A DNA stretch of 64,000 bases from JBMNGN01 sp050949865 (GTDB lineage Bacteria > Bacillota > Syntrophomonadia > Syntrophomonadales > Syntrophomonadaceae), in contig JBMNGN010000005.1 in the NCBI GenBank assembly GCA_050949865.1, forward strand, positions 186,001 through 250,000, given 5' to 3'. Position numbers and translations under genes: made by a program. Of this stretch, positions 53,039-62,142 are shown piece by piece. Positions within the stretch are counted from its first letter, which is position 1, and every line of letters begins with the position of its first letter. The notes beneath the pieces were generated by a model. The model did no database searches. It worked only from the letters and a program-made list of their open reading frames with translations, and was not told where the DNA came from.

Positions 53039-53069
53039 GGGCCAACCGCTTTAGAGATGCGATTGGCCC
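53039..53069. terminator. Terminator between the convergent formate dehydrogenase operons
   Basis: GGGCCAA pairs with TTGGCCC with an inner CGC/GCG helix and an unpaired base on each side. No long T-run follows, but it sits between two converging stops (53001 and 53098), as expected for a shared terminator. Confidence 0.5.
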
Positions 53070-53097
53070 AAAGTTCCATAATTTTTAGTTTGTTAGC

Positions 53098-55800
53098 TTA
53101 AATTTTCTCTAGTCTAGCTGCTGCAACTTTATATTCAGGTATTCCAGCTACCGGGTCCAGGGATGCTGGATCAGCATTAGTCAAAACATTGGCTGCCGCT
53201 TCACTGAAATGGAAGTAGGTAAATATTACTCCCTCATCAATAGTATTAGTCAGCCTGGCTTTTAGAGTAATGCTGCCTCGTCTGGTGGTGATCTTTACTA
53301 ATTCACCGTCAGCAATCTTTAACCTAGCAGCTAACAGAGGATTTATCTGCACTTCATTGCTGGGTTGGTGGGCATGAAGTGCAGATGCTTTTCTGGTCAT
53401 AGTACCGGTATGATAGTGGTACAAACTCCTTCCTGTTGTGAGTATCAACGGATACTCTTCATCGGGAAGCTCAGCTGCTTCCTTGTATTCTATAGGATGG
53501 AATAATCCCAATCCCCGGGAAAACTGAGCCGTATGCAAAATTGGTGTCCCCGGGTGATCCTCATTCGGGCACGGCCAATGGATACCGGTCTTATCAATTC
53601 GTTCATAGGATATTCCTGCATATGATGGAGTTAAGCTTCTTATTTCTTCAAAAATCTCTTCGGGTGATTCGTAGTTCATGGGGTACCCTAACCTACTGGA
53701 CAGTTCACAGAGTATTTTCCAATCAGGCATAGTATTTTTCAATGGCTCTATTGCCTTCCTAACCCGTTGGACTCTTCTCTCGGTATTGGTAAAAGTACCG
53801 TCTTTTTCCGCAAAAGTAACCCCCGGTAATACAACATCCGCTTTTTGGGCGGTTTCAGTAAGGAATATATCCTGAACCATTAGAAATTCCAGGTTATCCA
53901 GGGCTTCCTCCACGTGATTAAGGTCAGGATCACTCATCATAGGATTCTCCCCTATAACTATTAGACCTTTTATTTCACCATGATGGGCCTTATTAATGGT
54001 TGCGGTTACAGTCAGGCCGTTTTGGCCGGACAGTTTTACCCCCCAGGCCTTTTCAAACTTTTCTTGTACAGCTTCATTGGTTACTGCTTGGTAAGCAGTA
54101 TATACTACCGGCAGTGCACCCATATCACAGGCACCCTGAACATTATTCTGGCCCCGCAAAGGATTTACCCCTGTTCCTGGTCTTCCCAGGTTTCCAGTGA
54201 GCATTGCCAGGTTACAAACCGATTTGACATTATCAGTCCCGGTACTATGCTGGGTAAGTCCCATTGCATAACATATAGAGCCAGCCTCTGCTTCACCATA
54301 TATTTTAGCCGCTTTTATAATGTCTTCAGCTGGTACTCCGGTAATTCTGGACACATATTCCGGTGTATATTTTTCCACTACCTTAACCAAGGCATCAAAG
54401 CCTTCAGTTCTGGTTTCAATAAATTCCTTATCAGCTAATCCTTCATTCAATATTACGTTCATCATACCATTAAGCAGAGCTACGTCTGTTCCTGGCTTGA
54501 ATTGCATATACACATCTGCCATTTCAGCTAGATCAATACGGCGCGGATCAGCTACAATTAGTTTTGCTCCATTCTTACGAACATTACTTTTTATCTTATA
54601 GCCAATGATCGGATGATTTTCCGTGGTATTAGTTCCAATCAAAAATATGGCAGTTGCATCCTTGCCTAGCTCCCCAATGCTGTTAGTCATTGCACCACTA
54701 CCAAATGCTGCCCCCAGACCGGCGACAGTAACGGAGTGTCAGAGACGGGCACAGTGATCAACATTATTGGTTCCAATAGCTGCCCTCATTAGTTTTTGGG
54801 CCAGATAATTCTCCTCATTGGTTATTCTGGCTGATGAGAACATGGAAATACTATCCGGGCCATATTTATCCTTCAAGCCTTTAAGTTTTTCAGCTGTATA
54901 ATCAAGGGCTTCTTCCCAGGTTGCCGGACGTAATTCTCCGTTTTCCCTAATCAACGGGGTCGTTAACCTTTCCCCGGAATTAATAAAATCCCAGCCAAAG
55001 CGCCCTTTAACGCACAATGCCCCCTGGTTAACTGGGCTGTATTCCGGATCCCGGTTGGAAGTAACTCCAACCACTTTATTGTCTCTCACATTTAATTCCA
55101 AGGTACAGCCTGTCCCACAATAGGTACAGGTAGTCAGAACCTTTTTATTTTGGGCAGGTTTCCCTCTTCCAGCCGCAACCTTGCTGGTTAGGGCTCCAAC
55201 CGGACATACCATTATACATTGACCGCAGAAGACACAGGGTGAATCATTGAGCATACCATCAAAAGCAGTAGATATCTTGGCGTGGTGCCCCCGATTTTTA
55301 ACATTTATGGCCTTGGCTCCGGTAATCTCTTCACAGGCTCGTACACATTTGGTACACATTATGCATTTATCATAATCCCGATTAATAAAAGGATTGGAAT
55401 CGACTGTATAAAAATGGGGCCCTTCTCCATAAAACCTTGATTCTGTAACTCCGTAACGGTAACAGTAGTCCTGAAGCTTGCAATCGCCATCGCTTTCACA
55501 AGTATGACACTGCAACTTATGCCTGGATAACAATAATTCTAAGATTACTTTCCTGGCTTCCACAACATCCGGGCTTTCAGTTTCAATCACCATACCATTA
55601 TCTGCCGGAGTTACACAGGCAGCTAACAGATTCGGCCTTCCTTTACATTCCACAACACACATACGACATGAGCCGGCCAGTCTTAAACTTTCATCATAGC
55701 AAAGAGTTGGCAAATCAGCACCGGCAATGCGACATGCTTCCAAAAGCATAGTTCCCCGCGGAACTTGTATTTGTTGATCATTTATGGTCAAGCTTATCAT
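53098..55800 (-). CDS. fdhA: Selenocysteine formate dehydrogenase, NuoG-like catalytic subunit (set 3)
   Basis: 900 residues with the in-frame TGA at 54741-54739 read as Sec354 (CARL-U-HSVTVAGL). Same architecture as set 2: 2Fe-2S (SCRMCVVE), a NuoG-type 4Fe-4S site (HKLQCHTCESDGDC), ferredoxin motifs CIMCTKCVRAC and CVFCGQCIMVC, then CTYCGTGC and the molybdopterin domains ending AAARLEKI. No signal peptide. The two proteins are similar over the whole length, so the sets are paralogues. The nuoF and nuoE genes precede it in the same operon. AGGAGG upstream of the ATG. Confidence 0.94.
54701..54741 (-). promoter_or_regulatory. bSECIS of fdhA set 3
   Basis: After the UGA, CUGUCGCC-GGUCU-GGGGGCAG pairs with one mismatch and one G-U pair around the conserved GGUCU loop, a slightly weaker version of the other two elements. 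Confidence 0.7.
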
Positions 55801-55823
55801 TGCTTATCCTCCTTTCCTGGAAA

Positions 55824-57041
55824 CTAACTCAATTTCCGCATGTACTCATGCCGAAAATGTTCTATTGTCGATACAATCGGAATAGGTGCTGCTTGTCCCA
55901 GGCCACATAGAGCAGCCTTTCTCATTACCCTGGTTAAAGTCAACAGGTTATCGATATCTTTGATACCGGCTTTTCCAGCATTAATCCTTTCCATTATCTC
56001 TCGACACCGAAAAGTTCCTTCTCTACAAGGATTACATTTACCACAGGATTCATGTTCAAAAAATTTGGAAATTCTGGTTACTACATCTACAATATCTCTG
56101 GTTTCATCCATTACGAATACTGCTCCAGAGCCCAAAGCCGCTCCGATAGAACTCATAGAATCAAAATCTATTTGGGTATCCAGATTGCTCTCGGGTATAA
56201 AAGCTCCGGAAGTACCACCCACCTGTACAGCCTTTAGTTTTTTGCCGTTTTTCACTCCCCCACCGAGCTTATATATCACATCGCGCAGAATATAATCGGT
56301 AGGCACTTCAAAATAGGTAGGATTCTCAATATCTCCCGTCAGGGTTAGGATTTTTGTCCCAGGATATTTGGGAGCTCCTATTGCGGCAAACCACTCAGCA
56401 CCATTAGTTACAATATAAGGTAGACAAGCAAATGTCTCTACATTATTTACCACCGTAGGTACATTCCATAAACCGGCTACCCCAGGAAACGGTGGTTTAA
56501 ACCGCGGTTCACCTCTATGGCCTTCAATAGATTCTATCAAGGCTGTCTCCTCACCGCAGACATAAGCTCCTGCTCCCATTCTTACCTCAATATCAAAATC
56601 CCCCAAAGCTCCCACTGCCTTAGCATTGGCTATGGCATTCTTCAATAACTCAACAATGAATGGGTACTCTCCCCGGCAATATATATAGCCTTGGTTGGTG
56701 TTGATGGCTGCTCCGCATATGGCCATTCCTTCCAATAATGCCTGGGCATTCTTTTCGCATATGATTCTATCTTTATACGTTCCTGGTTCACCTTCATCCA
56801 GGTTACAAACAACGTATTTAACCGGAGCCTCTGGTACAAAACTCCATTTCATCCCCGCATTGAAGCCGGCACCTCCGCGTCCTCTCAGACCAGACCTTTT
56901 AACTTCTTCTATCAGGGATTTCCGGTCCATGCTACGAGCTTTTTCCAGACCTTGATAACCACCGACCTTGATATAGTCCTCAGCACTTTCAGGATTTATC
57001 TGATCAGCATATTTTAATAGCACCCGCATTTCCTCAGCCAT
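55824..57041 (-). CDS. nuoF: NuoF-like NADH-binding FMN/4Fe-4S subunit (set 3)
   Basis: 405 residues, the same length as the set-2 protein, with GRGGAGFNAGMKW, LDEGEPGTYKDR, GAGAYVCGEETALIESIEG, GGTSGAFIPESN and the 4Fe-4S ligands CGKCNPCREG plus ALCGLGQ. NAD(H)-oxidising/reducing entry point of the set-3 formate dehydrogenase. Reads directly into fdhA after 23 bp. GAAGGGAGG precedes the ATG. Confidence 0.93.
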   Translation of the reverse strand: MAEEMRVLLKYADQINPESAEDYIKVGGYQGLEKARSMDRKSLIEEVKRSGLRGRGGAGFNAGMKWSFVPEAPVKYVVCNLDEGEPGTYKDRIICEKNAQALLEGMAICGAAINTNQGYIYCRGEYPFIVELLKNAIANAKAVGALGDFDIEVRMGAGAYVCGEETALIESIEGHRGEPRFKPPFPGVAGLWNVPTVVNNVETFACLPYIVTNGAEWFAAIGAPKYPGTKILTLTGDIENPTYFEVPTDYILRDVIYKLGGGVKNGKKLKAVQVGGTSGAFIPESNLDTQIDFDSMSSIGAALGSGAVFVMDETRDIVDVVTRISKFFEHESCGKCNPCREGTFRCREIMERINAGKAGIKDIDNLLTLTRVMRKAALCGLGQAAPIPIVSTIEHFRHEYMRKLS

Positions 57042-57057
57042 TTACAAAACCTCCCTT

Positions 57058-57504
57058 CTATACGTACTTGGCTAATATATCCGGTATATTTTCGGGCTTT
57101 ACATTAAAAATCGGTTCACTGTTAATAGTAATCACCGGCGTTGCTTGGCATTGGCCTACACACTCAGCTAGCTCCAGGGTAAACCTGCCGTCGTCTGTAG
57201 TTTCACCAACCTTTATCCCAAGGTAGTTTTCGATGGCCTTGATAACCTCATCCGCACCGGCAACATGGCAAGGAGCACTTTCACACATGCGAATAATATA
57301 CTTTCCTCTTTTTTCAACAGATAGATAAGAGTAAAATGTTGCTACCCCATAAGCTTCGGATTCAGATAGCCCAAAAGCCCTGGCACCTGCCACTAACGCC
57401 TCTTTTGGAATGTAATTCATTTCCTTCTGTACTGCGTGAAAAAATTCAATTATACCGCCTTTTTTATCCTTGCAAACCTCAAGAATATCCATATAATTGG
57501 CCAT
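57058..57504 (-). CDS. nuoE: NuoE-like 2Fe-2S subunit (set 3)
   Basis: 148-residue thioredoxin-fold protein with 2Fe-2S ligands in CESAPC and CVGQC; the same length as the set-2 protein and similar from end to end. First gene of the minus-strand operon nuoE-nuoF-fdhA, with AAGGAGGTG before the ATG. No promoter with good hexamers stands out upstream. Confidence 0.92.
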   Translation of the reverse strand: MANYMDILEVCKDKKGGIIEFFHAVQKEMNYIPKEALVAGARAFGLSESEAYGVATFYSYLSVEKRGKYIIRMCESAPCHVAGADEVIKAIENYLGIKVGETTDDGRFTLELAECVGQCQATPVITINSEPIFNVKPENIPDILAKYV

Positions 57505-57771
57505 TTTGTTTTCACCTCCTTCACTCCGATATTTGTATCCCTCCTACCAGGAAGTATTAAAATTTGGAGCTTATGGTTCCAGGCTATACGTTCTCTTTTG
57601 TGGGGACCCCAAACCATTGCATCAGGCAATCATCCCCTAAAATCCTACATAATCCGCCAAAATACTTATTCAATATTGGTCTAAAGCCTTCCTTCATGTT
57701 TTTCGCACTATTACTTACGGTTATTATTCATATAACCAATCCTCAGGGCAAAAAAATAATATTACTTAAAT
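57505..57771. other. Intergenic leader of the set-3 operon, nothing identified
   Basis: 267 bp between mobB (whose stop is at 57772) and nuoE. I find a GGGGTCCCC palindrome (57598-57606 region), an ATTGC/GCAAT hairpin next to it and a poor TTGAAT/TATGTA promoter pair on the minus strand. No Moco riboswitch block (GCCTCCC, TGGAAAGG) is present, in contrast to the set-2 operon. Confidence 0.3.
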
Positions 57772-58284
57772 TCATTTGGGAGGATTGTTTAATTCGGGCC
57801 TCACTTTAAGTCTTTGCAGCAAAAATGCTGCGATCTCCTCGCCCTGAGTAAAGTCAAAAACCGGAACTTCGCTGTTCAAATTGAAATCTGCTACCCGAGC
57901 AATAACATTATTTAATTCTAATGGTATGGTACTGATCTCTTTTCTCAAAACCTCTATCTTAGGAATATCTTCGTTCTTATACCCTTCTGTGATTACTAAA
58001 TGAACACCGCCGCCAATCTCCCTGCGCATTTCCTCTAAAGTTTTTTCGTTTCCCGTTCTCTGGTATAAAATGGTTATATCCGGTGAAGCAGTATATACCA
58101 TCTTTGCTCCAGCTGTAAAAAGGAGTTCTGAATCCTTATTTCCGGTTATATTTACTTTATGATGAGCATGTTTTATTACCGCGGTTGTAATTCCCCTTTT
58201 TGACAACTCAGGTATTATTCTGGTTAATAAATGAGTTTTCCCTGAATTGTGCCTACCCACAAATGATATGATAGGAACCATCAT
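57772..58284 (-). CDS. mobB: Molybdopterin-guanine dinucleotide biosynthesis protein MobB
   Basis: 170-residue GTP-binding adaptor with Walker A GRHNSGKTHL at residues 10-19, the KHAHH segment and the VITEGYK motif typical of MobB. It assists MobA in making the guanine dinucleotide form of the cofactor that formate dehydrogenases carry. It is 13 bp after the MTA deaminase gene, so it appears to be the last gene of the methylthioadenosine operon rather than part of the formate dehydrogenase operon. Confidence 0.9.
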   Translation of the reverse strand: MMVPIISFVGRHNSGKTHLLTRIIPELSKRGITTAVIKHAHHKVNITGNKDSELLFTAGAKMVYTASPDITILYQRTGNEKTLEEMRREIGGGVHLVITEGYKNEDIPKIEVLRKEISTIPLELNNVIARVADFNLNSEVPVFDFTQGEEIAAFLLQRLKVRPELNNPPK

Positions 58285-58297
58285 TACACCTACTTAT

Positions 58298-59590
58298 CTA
58301 GCCCTTTACCAAAGTTTCGGCCACAGACTTGGCCTTATCAAGTATTTCCTTCTCGTTAATTGTGGTAATTTTTCGATCCTCCATGACTATTTTCCCATCG
58401 ATTATTACTGTGTTTACATCACCTGCCTGGGCTGAGTAGACAATATTGGCAATCAGATCATATCGAGGTATCATATGGGCCTGGGATAAATCCAGGATAA
58501 TCATATCCGCTCTAAGCCCCGGCTGCAATTTTCCTATCTGTTGATCTAGCCCTAAGACCTTGGCTCCATTGACCGTTGCCATTTCTAGTGCCTCATAAGC
58601 TGGTAATACCACCGGATCCATAGTCTTTACCTTATGAAGCAGAGCACAGGTCCTCATTTCCTGTAACATGTCCAGGTTATTATTGCTCGAAGCCCCATCT
58701 GTTCCTAATGCTACCGGGATCCCTGCCCTTAGCATATCAGGTACCCGGGCAATCCCACTGGCTAGTTTCATATTGCTTTCCGGATTATGAACAACTCCGG
58801 TATTGGATTCCTGCAGTATTTTAATATCCTGGTCATCCAGGTGAACACAATGAGCAGCAACTACTTGGTGGCTTAAAACCCCCAGGTCTTGAAGGTAAAC
58901 CACCGGAGACTTTCCATACAAGTTCTGAATATTTTGAATTTCATCCTTGGTTTCAGCCAAGTGAATATGTATACCGACCTTCAGATCAGCGGCTAACTTT
59001 ATAACCCTAGTCAAATAATCAGGGGGACAGGTATATGGCGCATGGGGTCCCAATAAGCAGCTGATCCTGCCGCCAGCCTTCTGGTGCCACTTACCGACCA
59101 GATCCCGGCTTTCATTCAAGGCCTTTTCTGCCCCAGGCCCTGTACCTACCATGCCTCGGGCGATAACGGCTCTAATACCCGAAACATCAACTGCCTGAGC
59201 TACTTCATCCATAAAAAAGTACATATCGGCAAAGGTTGTGGTGCCGGATTTTATCATTTCAACAATAGCCAGCATAGTCCCCCAATACACATCTTCTGGC
59301 GACAGTTTTGCTTCCAGAGGCCATATTTTGGTGGTTAGCCAATCCATTAAAGGCAGGTCATCAGCATAACCCCGCAGCAAAGTCATAGCTGCATGGGTAT
59401 GGGCATTGACAAATCCGGGCAAAACCACCCGGTTACGACCATCAATTATCTTATAATAATTATCTTTGGGAGCATCCCCTTCTCCCAATTCTTTAATTAT
59501 TTGGTTCTCAATAACCACAAACCCCTTTTCAATAAGGTAATTGTGCCTGGTCATAGGAATTATGCTAATATTGTCTATTAATATCTTCAT
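58298..59590 (-). CDS. mtaD: 5-methylthioadenosine/S-adenosylhomocysteine deaminase
   Basis: 430-residue amidohydrolase that deaminates MTA or SAH to the inosine analogues. Metal-site motifs: GFVNAHTHAAM (first HxH), HLAETKDE, AAHCVHLDD, and LGTDGASSNN for the catalytic aspartate. AGGAGG precedes the ATG. Coexistence with an MTA phosphorylase in the same operon suggests handling of both MTA and SAH; which substrate dominates is not visible from sequence. Confidence 0.93.
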   Translation of the reverse strand: MKILIDNISIIPMTRHNYLIEKGFVVIENQIIKELGEGDAPKDNYYKIIDGRNRVVLPGFVNAHTHAAMTLLRGYADDLPLMDWLTTKIWPLEAKLSPEDVYWGTMLAIVEMIKSGTTTFADMYFFMDEVAQAVDVSGIRAVIARGMVGTGPGAEKALNESRDLVGKWHQKAGGRISCLLGPHAPYTCPPDYLTRVIKLAADLKVGIHIHLAETKDEIQNIQNLYGKSPVVYLQDLGVLSHQVVAAHCVHLDDQDIKILQESNTGVVHNPESNMKLASGIARVPDMLRAGIPVALGTDGASSNNNLDMLQEMRTCALLHKVKTMDPVVLPAYEALEMATVNGAKVLGLDQQIGKLQPGLRADMIILDLSQAHMIPRYDLIANIVYSAQAGDVNTVIIDGKIVMEDRKITTINEKEILDKAKSVAETLVKG

Positions 59591-59599
59591 GATTTCCTC

Positions 59600-60265
59600 C
59601 TAGCCTTCTTTTTCCGGTCCATAGTGCTGGTAATCCCTCTTTATAATATTAACCTGGTCTAGAGTAAGGCAGTTGGTTCTGCCTAAAACGGCTGAAAATA
59701 TGGCTATCATAGCCGTCCTCTCCGCAACATCACATACCTTTAATGCGTCCTCTGCAGTTTCCCCCAGTGCTACTAAGCCATGGTTAGATAAAAGTACCGC
59801 CCGGTCCCCATCAGTTAACGTGCTGACCGCGTTCCTGGCCAGTTCCCACGTGCCGCAGGGAGCATAAGAAGCAACTTTTATATCATGGCCTATAACCTGC
59901 GCTGCTTCTTCAATAACCATAGGTATTCTTTTCCCTGCAACCGCAAATGCTGTAGCATAGGGGCTATGAACGTGAACTATAGCATTAATATGGGAAAATC
60001 GATTATATATCTGCATATGCATCTGGGTCTCTATCGAAGGTTTATGATCCCCTTCAACGATCACCCCATCCCATCCTACTACTACCATGTCCTTAAGTCC
60101 CAGGGCCTTATAAGCCAAACCGCTGGGCGTAATTACCATCGCAGCCTCCCCTTTGACCCGTACACTGACATTGCCCCAGGTTCCAGATACCAGATTATGA
60201 TTGACCATTTGCTTGGCGGTTGATAATACATCCTGGCGTTCTTTCAAATACTGCATCCCAATCAA
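59600..60265 (-). CDS. Class II aldolase/adducin family protein, probably 5-methylthioribulose-1-phosphate aldolase
   Basis: 221 residues of the zinc-dependent class II aldolase fold: GTWGNVSVR, ITPSGLAYK, the acidic ETQMH, the zinc pair HVHSPYATA and SNHGLVALG. The family includes fuculose-phosphate aldolase, methylthioribulose-1-phosphate dehydratase (MtnB) and the aldolase of the DHAP shunt. Directly after mtnA, with no mtnC/D/K in sight, an MTRu-1-P aldolase giving DHAP and methylthioacetaldehyde is the preferred inference; MtnB is the alternative. Start may be TTG 60265 or ATG 60256. Confidence 0.78.
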   Translation of the reverse strand: MIGMQYLKERQDVLSTAKQMVNHNLVSGTWGNVSVRVKGEAAMVITPSGLAYKALGLKDMVVVGWDGVIVEGDHKPSIETQMHMQIYNRFSHINAIVHVHSPYATAFAVAGKRIPMVIEEAAQVIGHDIKVASYAPCGTWELARNAVSTLTDGDRAVLLSNHGLVALGETAEDALKVCDVAERTAMIAIFSAVLGRTNCLTLDQVNIIKRDYQHYGPEKEG

Positions 60266-61299
60266 TCCTTTCTCCTTATCACCTCTAACCCTTGTGCGAA
60301 AGGGGGTCTTACTATGCCCTTCTCTGTTATTATACAGGTGATCAGGTTATGACTGGTTATATCGAAGGCTGGATTGAAAACCTGGACGTGGGGCACGGTC
60401 AGGTATACCCCTCCAAGCCGGCGAACCTCATCATGATCGCGTTCCTCAATAGGTATCTCTTTTCCCGAAGCCAAATTATAATCAATAGTCGATACCGGGG
60501 CTGCAACATAGAACGGAATCTGGTGTTCCTTAGCCAGTACTGCCAGGGAATAGGTCCCGATTTTATTCGCCGTATCCCCATTAGCAGCTATTCTATCCGC
60601 CCCCACAATTACTGCATCAACCTCTCGCAAACTCATTACATACCCTGCCATACTGTCGGTTATGAGGGTAACCGGTATATTATCCTCTAAAAGCTCCCAA
60701 ACCGTTAGCCTGGCTCCCTGTAAAACCGGTCTGGTTTCACAAGCCCATACCATTTTAATCTTTTGCTGGCTGGCCGCAGCCCTAATCACTCCCAGGGCTG
60801 TACCATAACCACAGGTGGCAAGGGATCCTGCATTGCAGATAGTCATTATCCGGGCCCTATCACCGATCAATTTATTGCCATATTCGCCTATACTCTTATT
60901 GTTACATAAATCTTCCCCGGCTATTATATTCGCTTCTTCAACCAGTTTCAAGGCCAGGGAATTCTTATCCAGGTGTTTAAAGTTATCATAGGTTTTTTGC
61001 ATACGTTCAAGAGCCCAGAAAAGGTTTACTGCTGTTGGGCGAGTGGAGGCCATCAGATTTTTTATCTTATGAAAATAATCATCTAAATCTTCGGGAAACC
61101 CTTTAAAATTCTGAATGGCCATGGCCAAACCAAACGCAGCAGCTATCCCGATTAATGGGGCTCCCCTAACCTTAAGCTTTTTGATCGCATCCGCCACCTG
61201 GTACGGGGTATGACACTTTTCATATACAACCTGTCCGGGTAACCGGGTTTGATCCAGAATCATTACCGTATTATCCTGAAAAAATATATTCCTAATCAT
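60262..61299 (-). CDS. mtnA: S-methyl-5-thioribose-1-phosphate isomerase
   Basis: 345-residue sugar-phosphate isomerase of the eIF2B-like family, converting MTR-1-P to MTRu-1-P. Seen motifs: DQTRLPG near the start, KVRGAPLIGIAAAFG, NAGSLATCGYGTALG with the catalytic cysteine, CETRPVLQGARLT, VGADRIAANGDTANKIGTY and the final FNPAFDITSHNLI. ATGA overlap with mtnP and a 4-bp overlap with the aldolase indicate one operon. Confidence 0.96.
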   Translation of the reverse strand: MIRNIFFQDNTVMILDQTRLPGQVVYEKCHTPYQVADAIKKLKVRGAPLIGIAAAFGLAMAIQNFKGFPEDLDDYFHKIKNLMASTRPTAVNLFWALERMQKTYDNFKHLDKNSLALKLVEEANIIAGEDLCNNKSIGEYGNKLIGDRARIMTICNAGSLATCGYGTALGVIRAAASQQKIKMVWACETRPVLQGARLTVWELLEDNIPVTLITDSMAGYVMSLREVDAVIVGADRIAANGDTANKIGTYSLAVLAKEHQIPFYVAAPVSTIDYNLASGKEIPIEERDHDEVRRLGGVYLTVPHVQVFNPAFDITSHNLITCIITEKGIVRPPFAQGLEVIRRKD

Positions 61300-62087
61300 T
61301 TAAGAATCCCGTTCTCTTCCAGTATATTGGAGCAGGTGCATTCTTTTTCCGATTTTATATATTTCAAGCTGTTCATTATTAACTGCCTTAACTGGTCAGT
61401 CCGCTTTTGCATATTAGCAACCACTTCACTGTGGGTTAATATATTAGGAGATATGCCAGCCGCGAAATTGGTTACAATTGAGATATTAGCGTAGCAGATA
61501 CCCAGCTCCCTGGCCAAACATACCTCAGGAACGCTCGTCATCCCTATAATCTGTCCGCCAAGTTGTTTAAACATTGCTATTTCAGCAGCGGTCTCAAAAC
61601 GAGGGCCTTCTGTACAAACATAAACACCCCCATTGTGTATGGAAACCCCCATTTCTGAAGCCGAATGCATTAAGGTTTTTCTGAGCTCGGGACAGTAAGG
61701 TACAGTCATATCACAATGGACCACTCCGTTTTGGCCGCCCTCATAAAAGGTAGCAGGCCGGTTTTTGGTAAAGTCCAAAAACTGGTCGGCCAGCACATAG
61801 TTACCGGGTTTAAACTCATAAAACAATGAGCCTACCGCTGCTGTCGCTATTATGTTGGTGATTCCGATTTGTTTTAAAGCCATTATGTTAGCCCGGTAAT
61901 TAATTAGATGGGGAGGTACACTGTGTTTAGATCCGTGTCTGGGAATAAAAGCAACCTCAATACCCTGGTAAAATCCGGTAATTATCTTTGCCTCCCCGTA
62001 AGGGGTTCTTTCGACAACCTCACTTGCACCATCAAAAAGCTTAGGGTCATATACGCCAGTCCCACCGATAATTGCTGTCTTTATCAT
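61296..62087 (-). CDS. mtnP: S-methyl-5'-thioadenosine phosphorylase
   Basis: 263-residue nucleoside phosphorylase trimer-type protein cleaving MTA (or 5-methylthioinosine) to MTR-1-P plus base. Motifs: IIGGTGVYDP, FIPRHGSKHSVPPHLINYRANI, ATAAVGSL, CTEGPRFETAAEI and MTSVPEVCLARE. Because an MTA deaminase is encoded two genes downstream, methylthioinosine is a possible true substrate. First gene of the salvage operon, GGGGGGAT before the ATG. Confidence 0.93.
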   Translation of the reverse strand: MIKTAIIGGTGVYDPKLFDGASEVVERTPYGEAKIITGFYQGIEVAFIPRHGSKHSVPPHLINYRANIMALKQIGITNIIATAAVGSLFYEFKPGNYVLADQFLDFTKNRPATFYEGGQNGVVHCDMTVPYCPELRKTLMHSASEMGVSIHNGGVYVCTEGPRFETAAEIAMFKQLGGQIIGMTSVPEVCLARELGICYANISIVTNFAAGISPNILTHSEVVANMQKRTDQLRQLIMNSLKYIKSEKECTCSNILEENGILK

Positions 62088-62142
62088 AAATATCCCCCCT
62101 GGATTACATATTTTCGTATCTTTATCTTTATATCAAACCAAC

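Noticed and set aside
53541..54601. Several plus-strand open frames of 60-150 codons opposite fdhA set 3
   Set aside because: They mirror a strongly conserved coding gene on the other strand and show no motif or ribosome-binding site of their own.
57505..57771. Second Moco riboswitch ahead of the set-3 operon
   Set aside because: The GCCTCCC and TGGAAAGG blocks and a suitable closing stem are absent; only short hairpins are seen.
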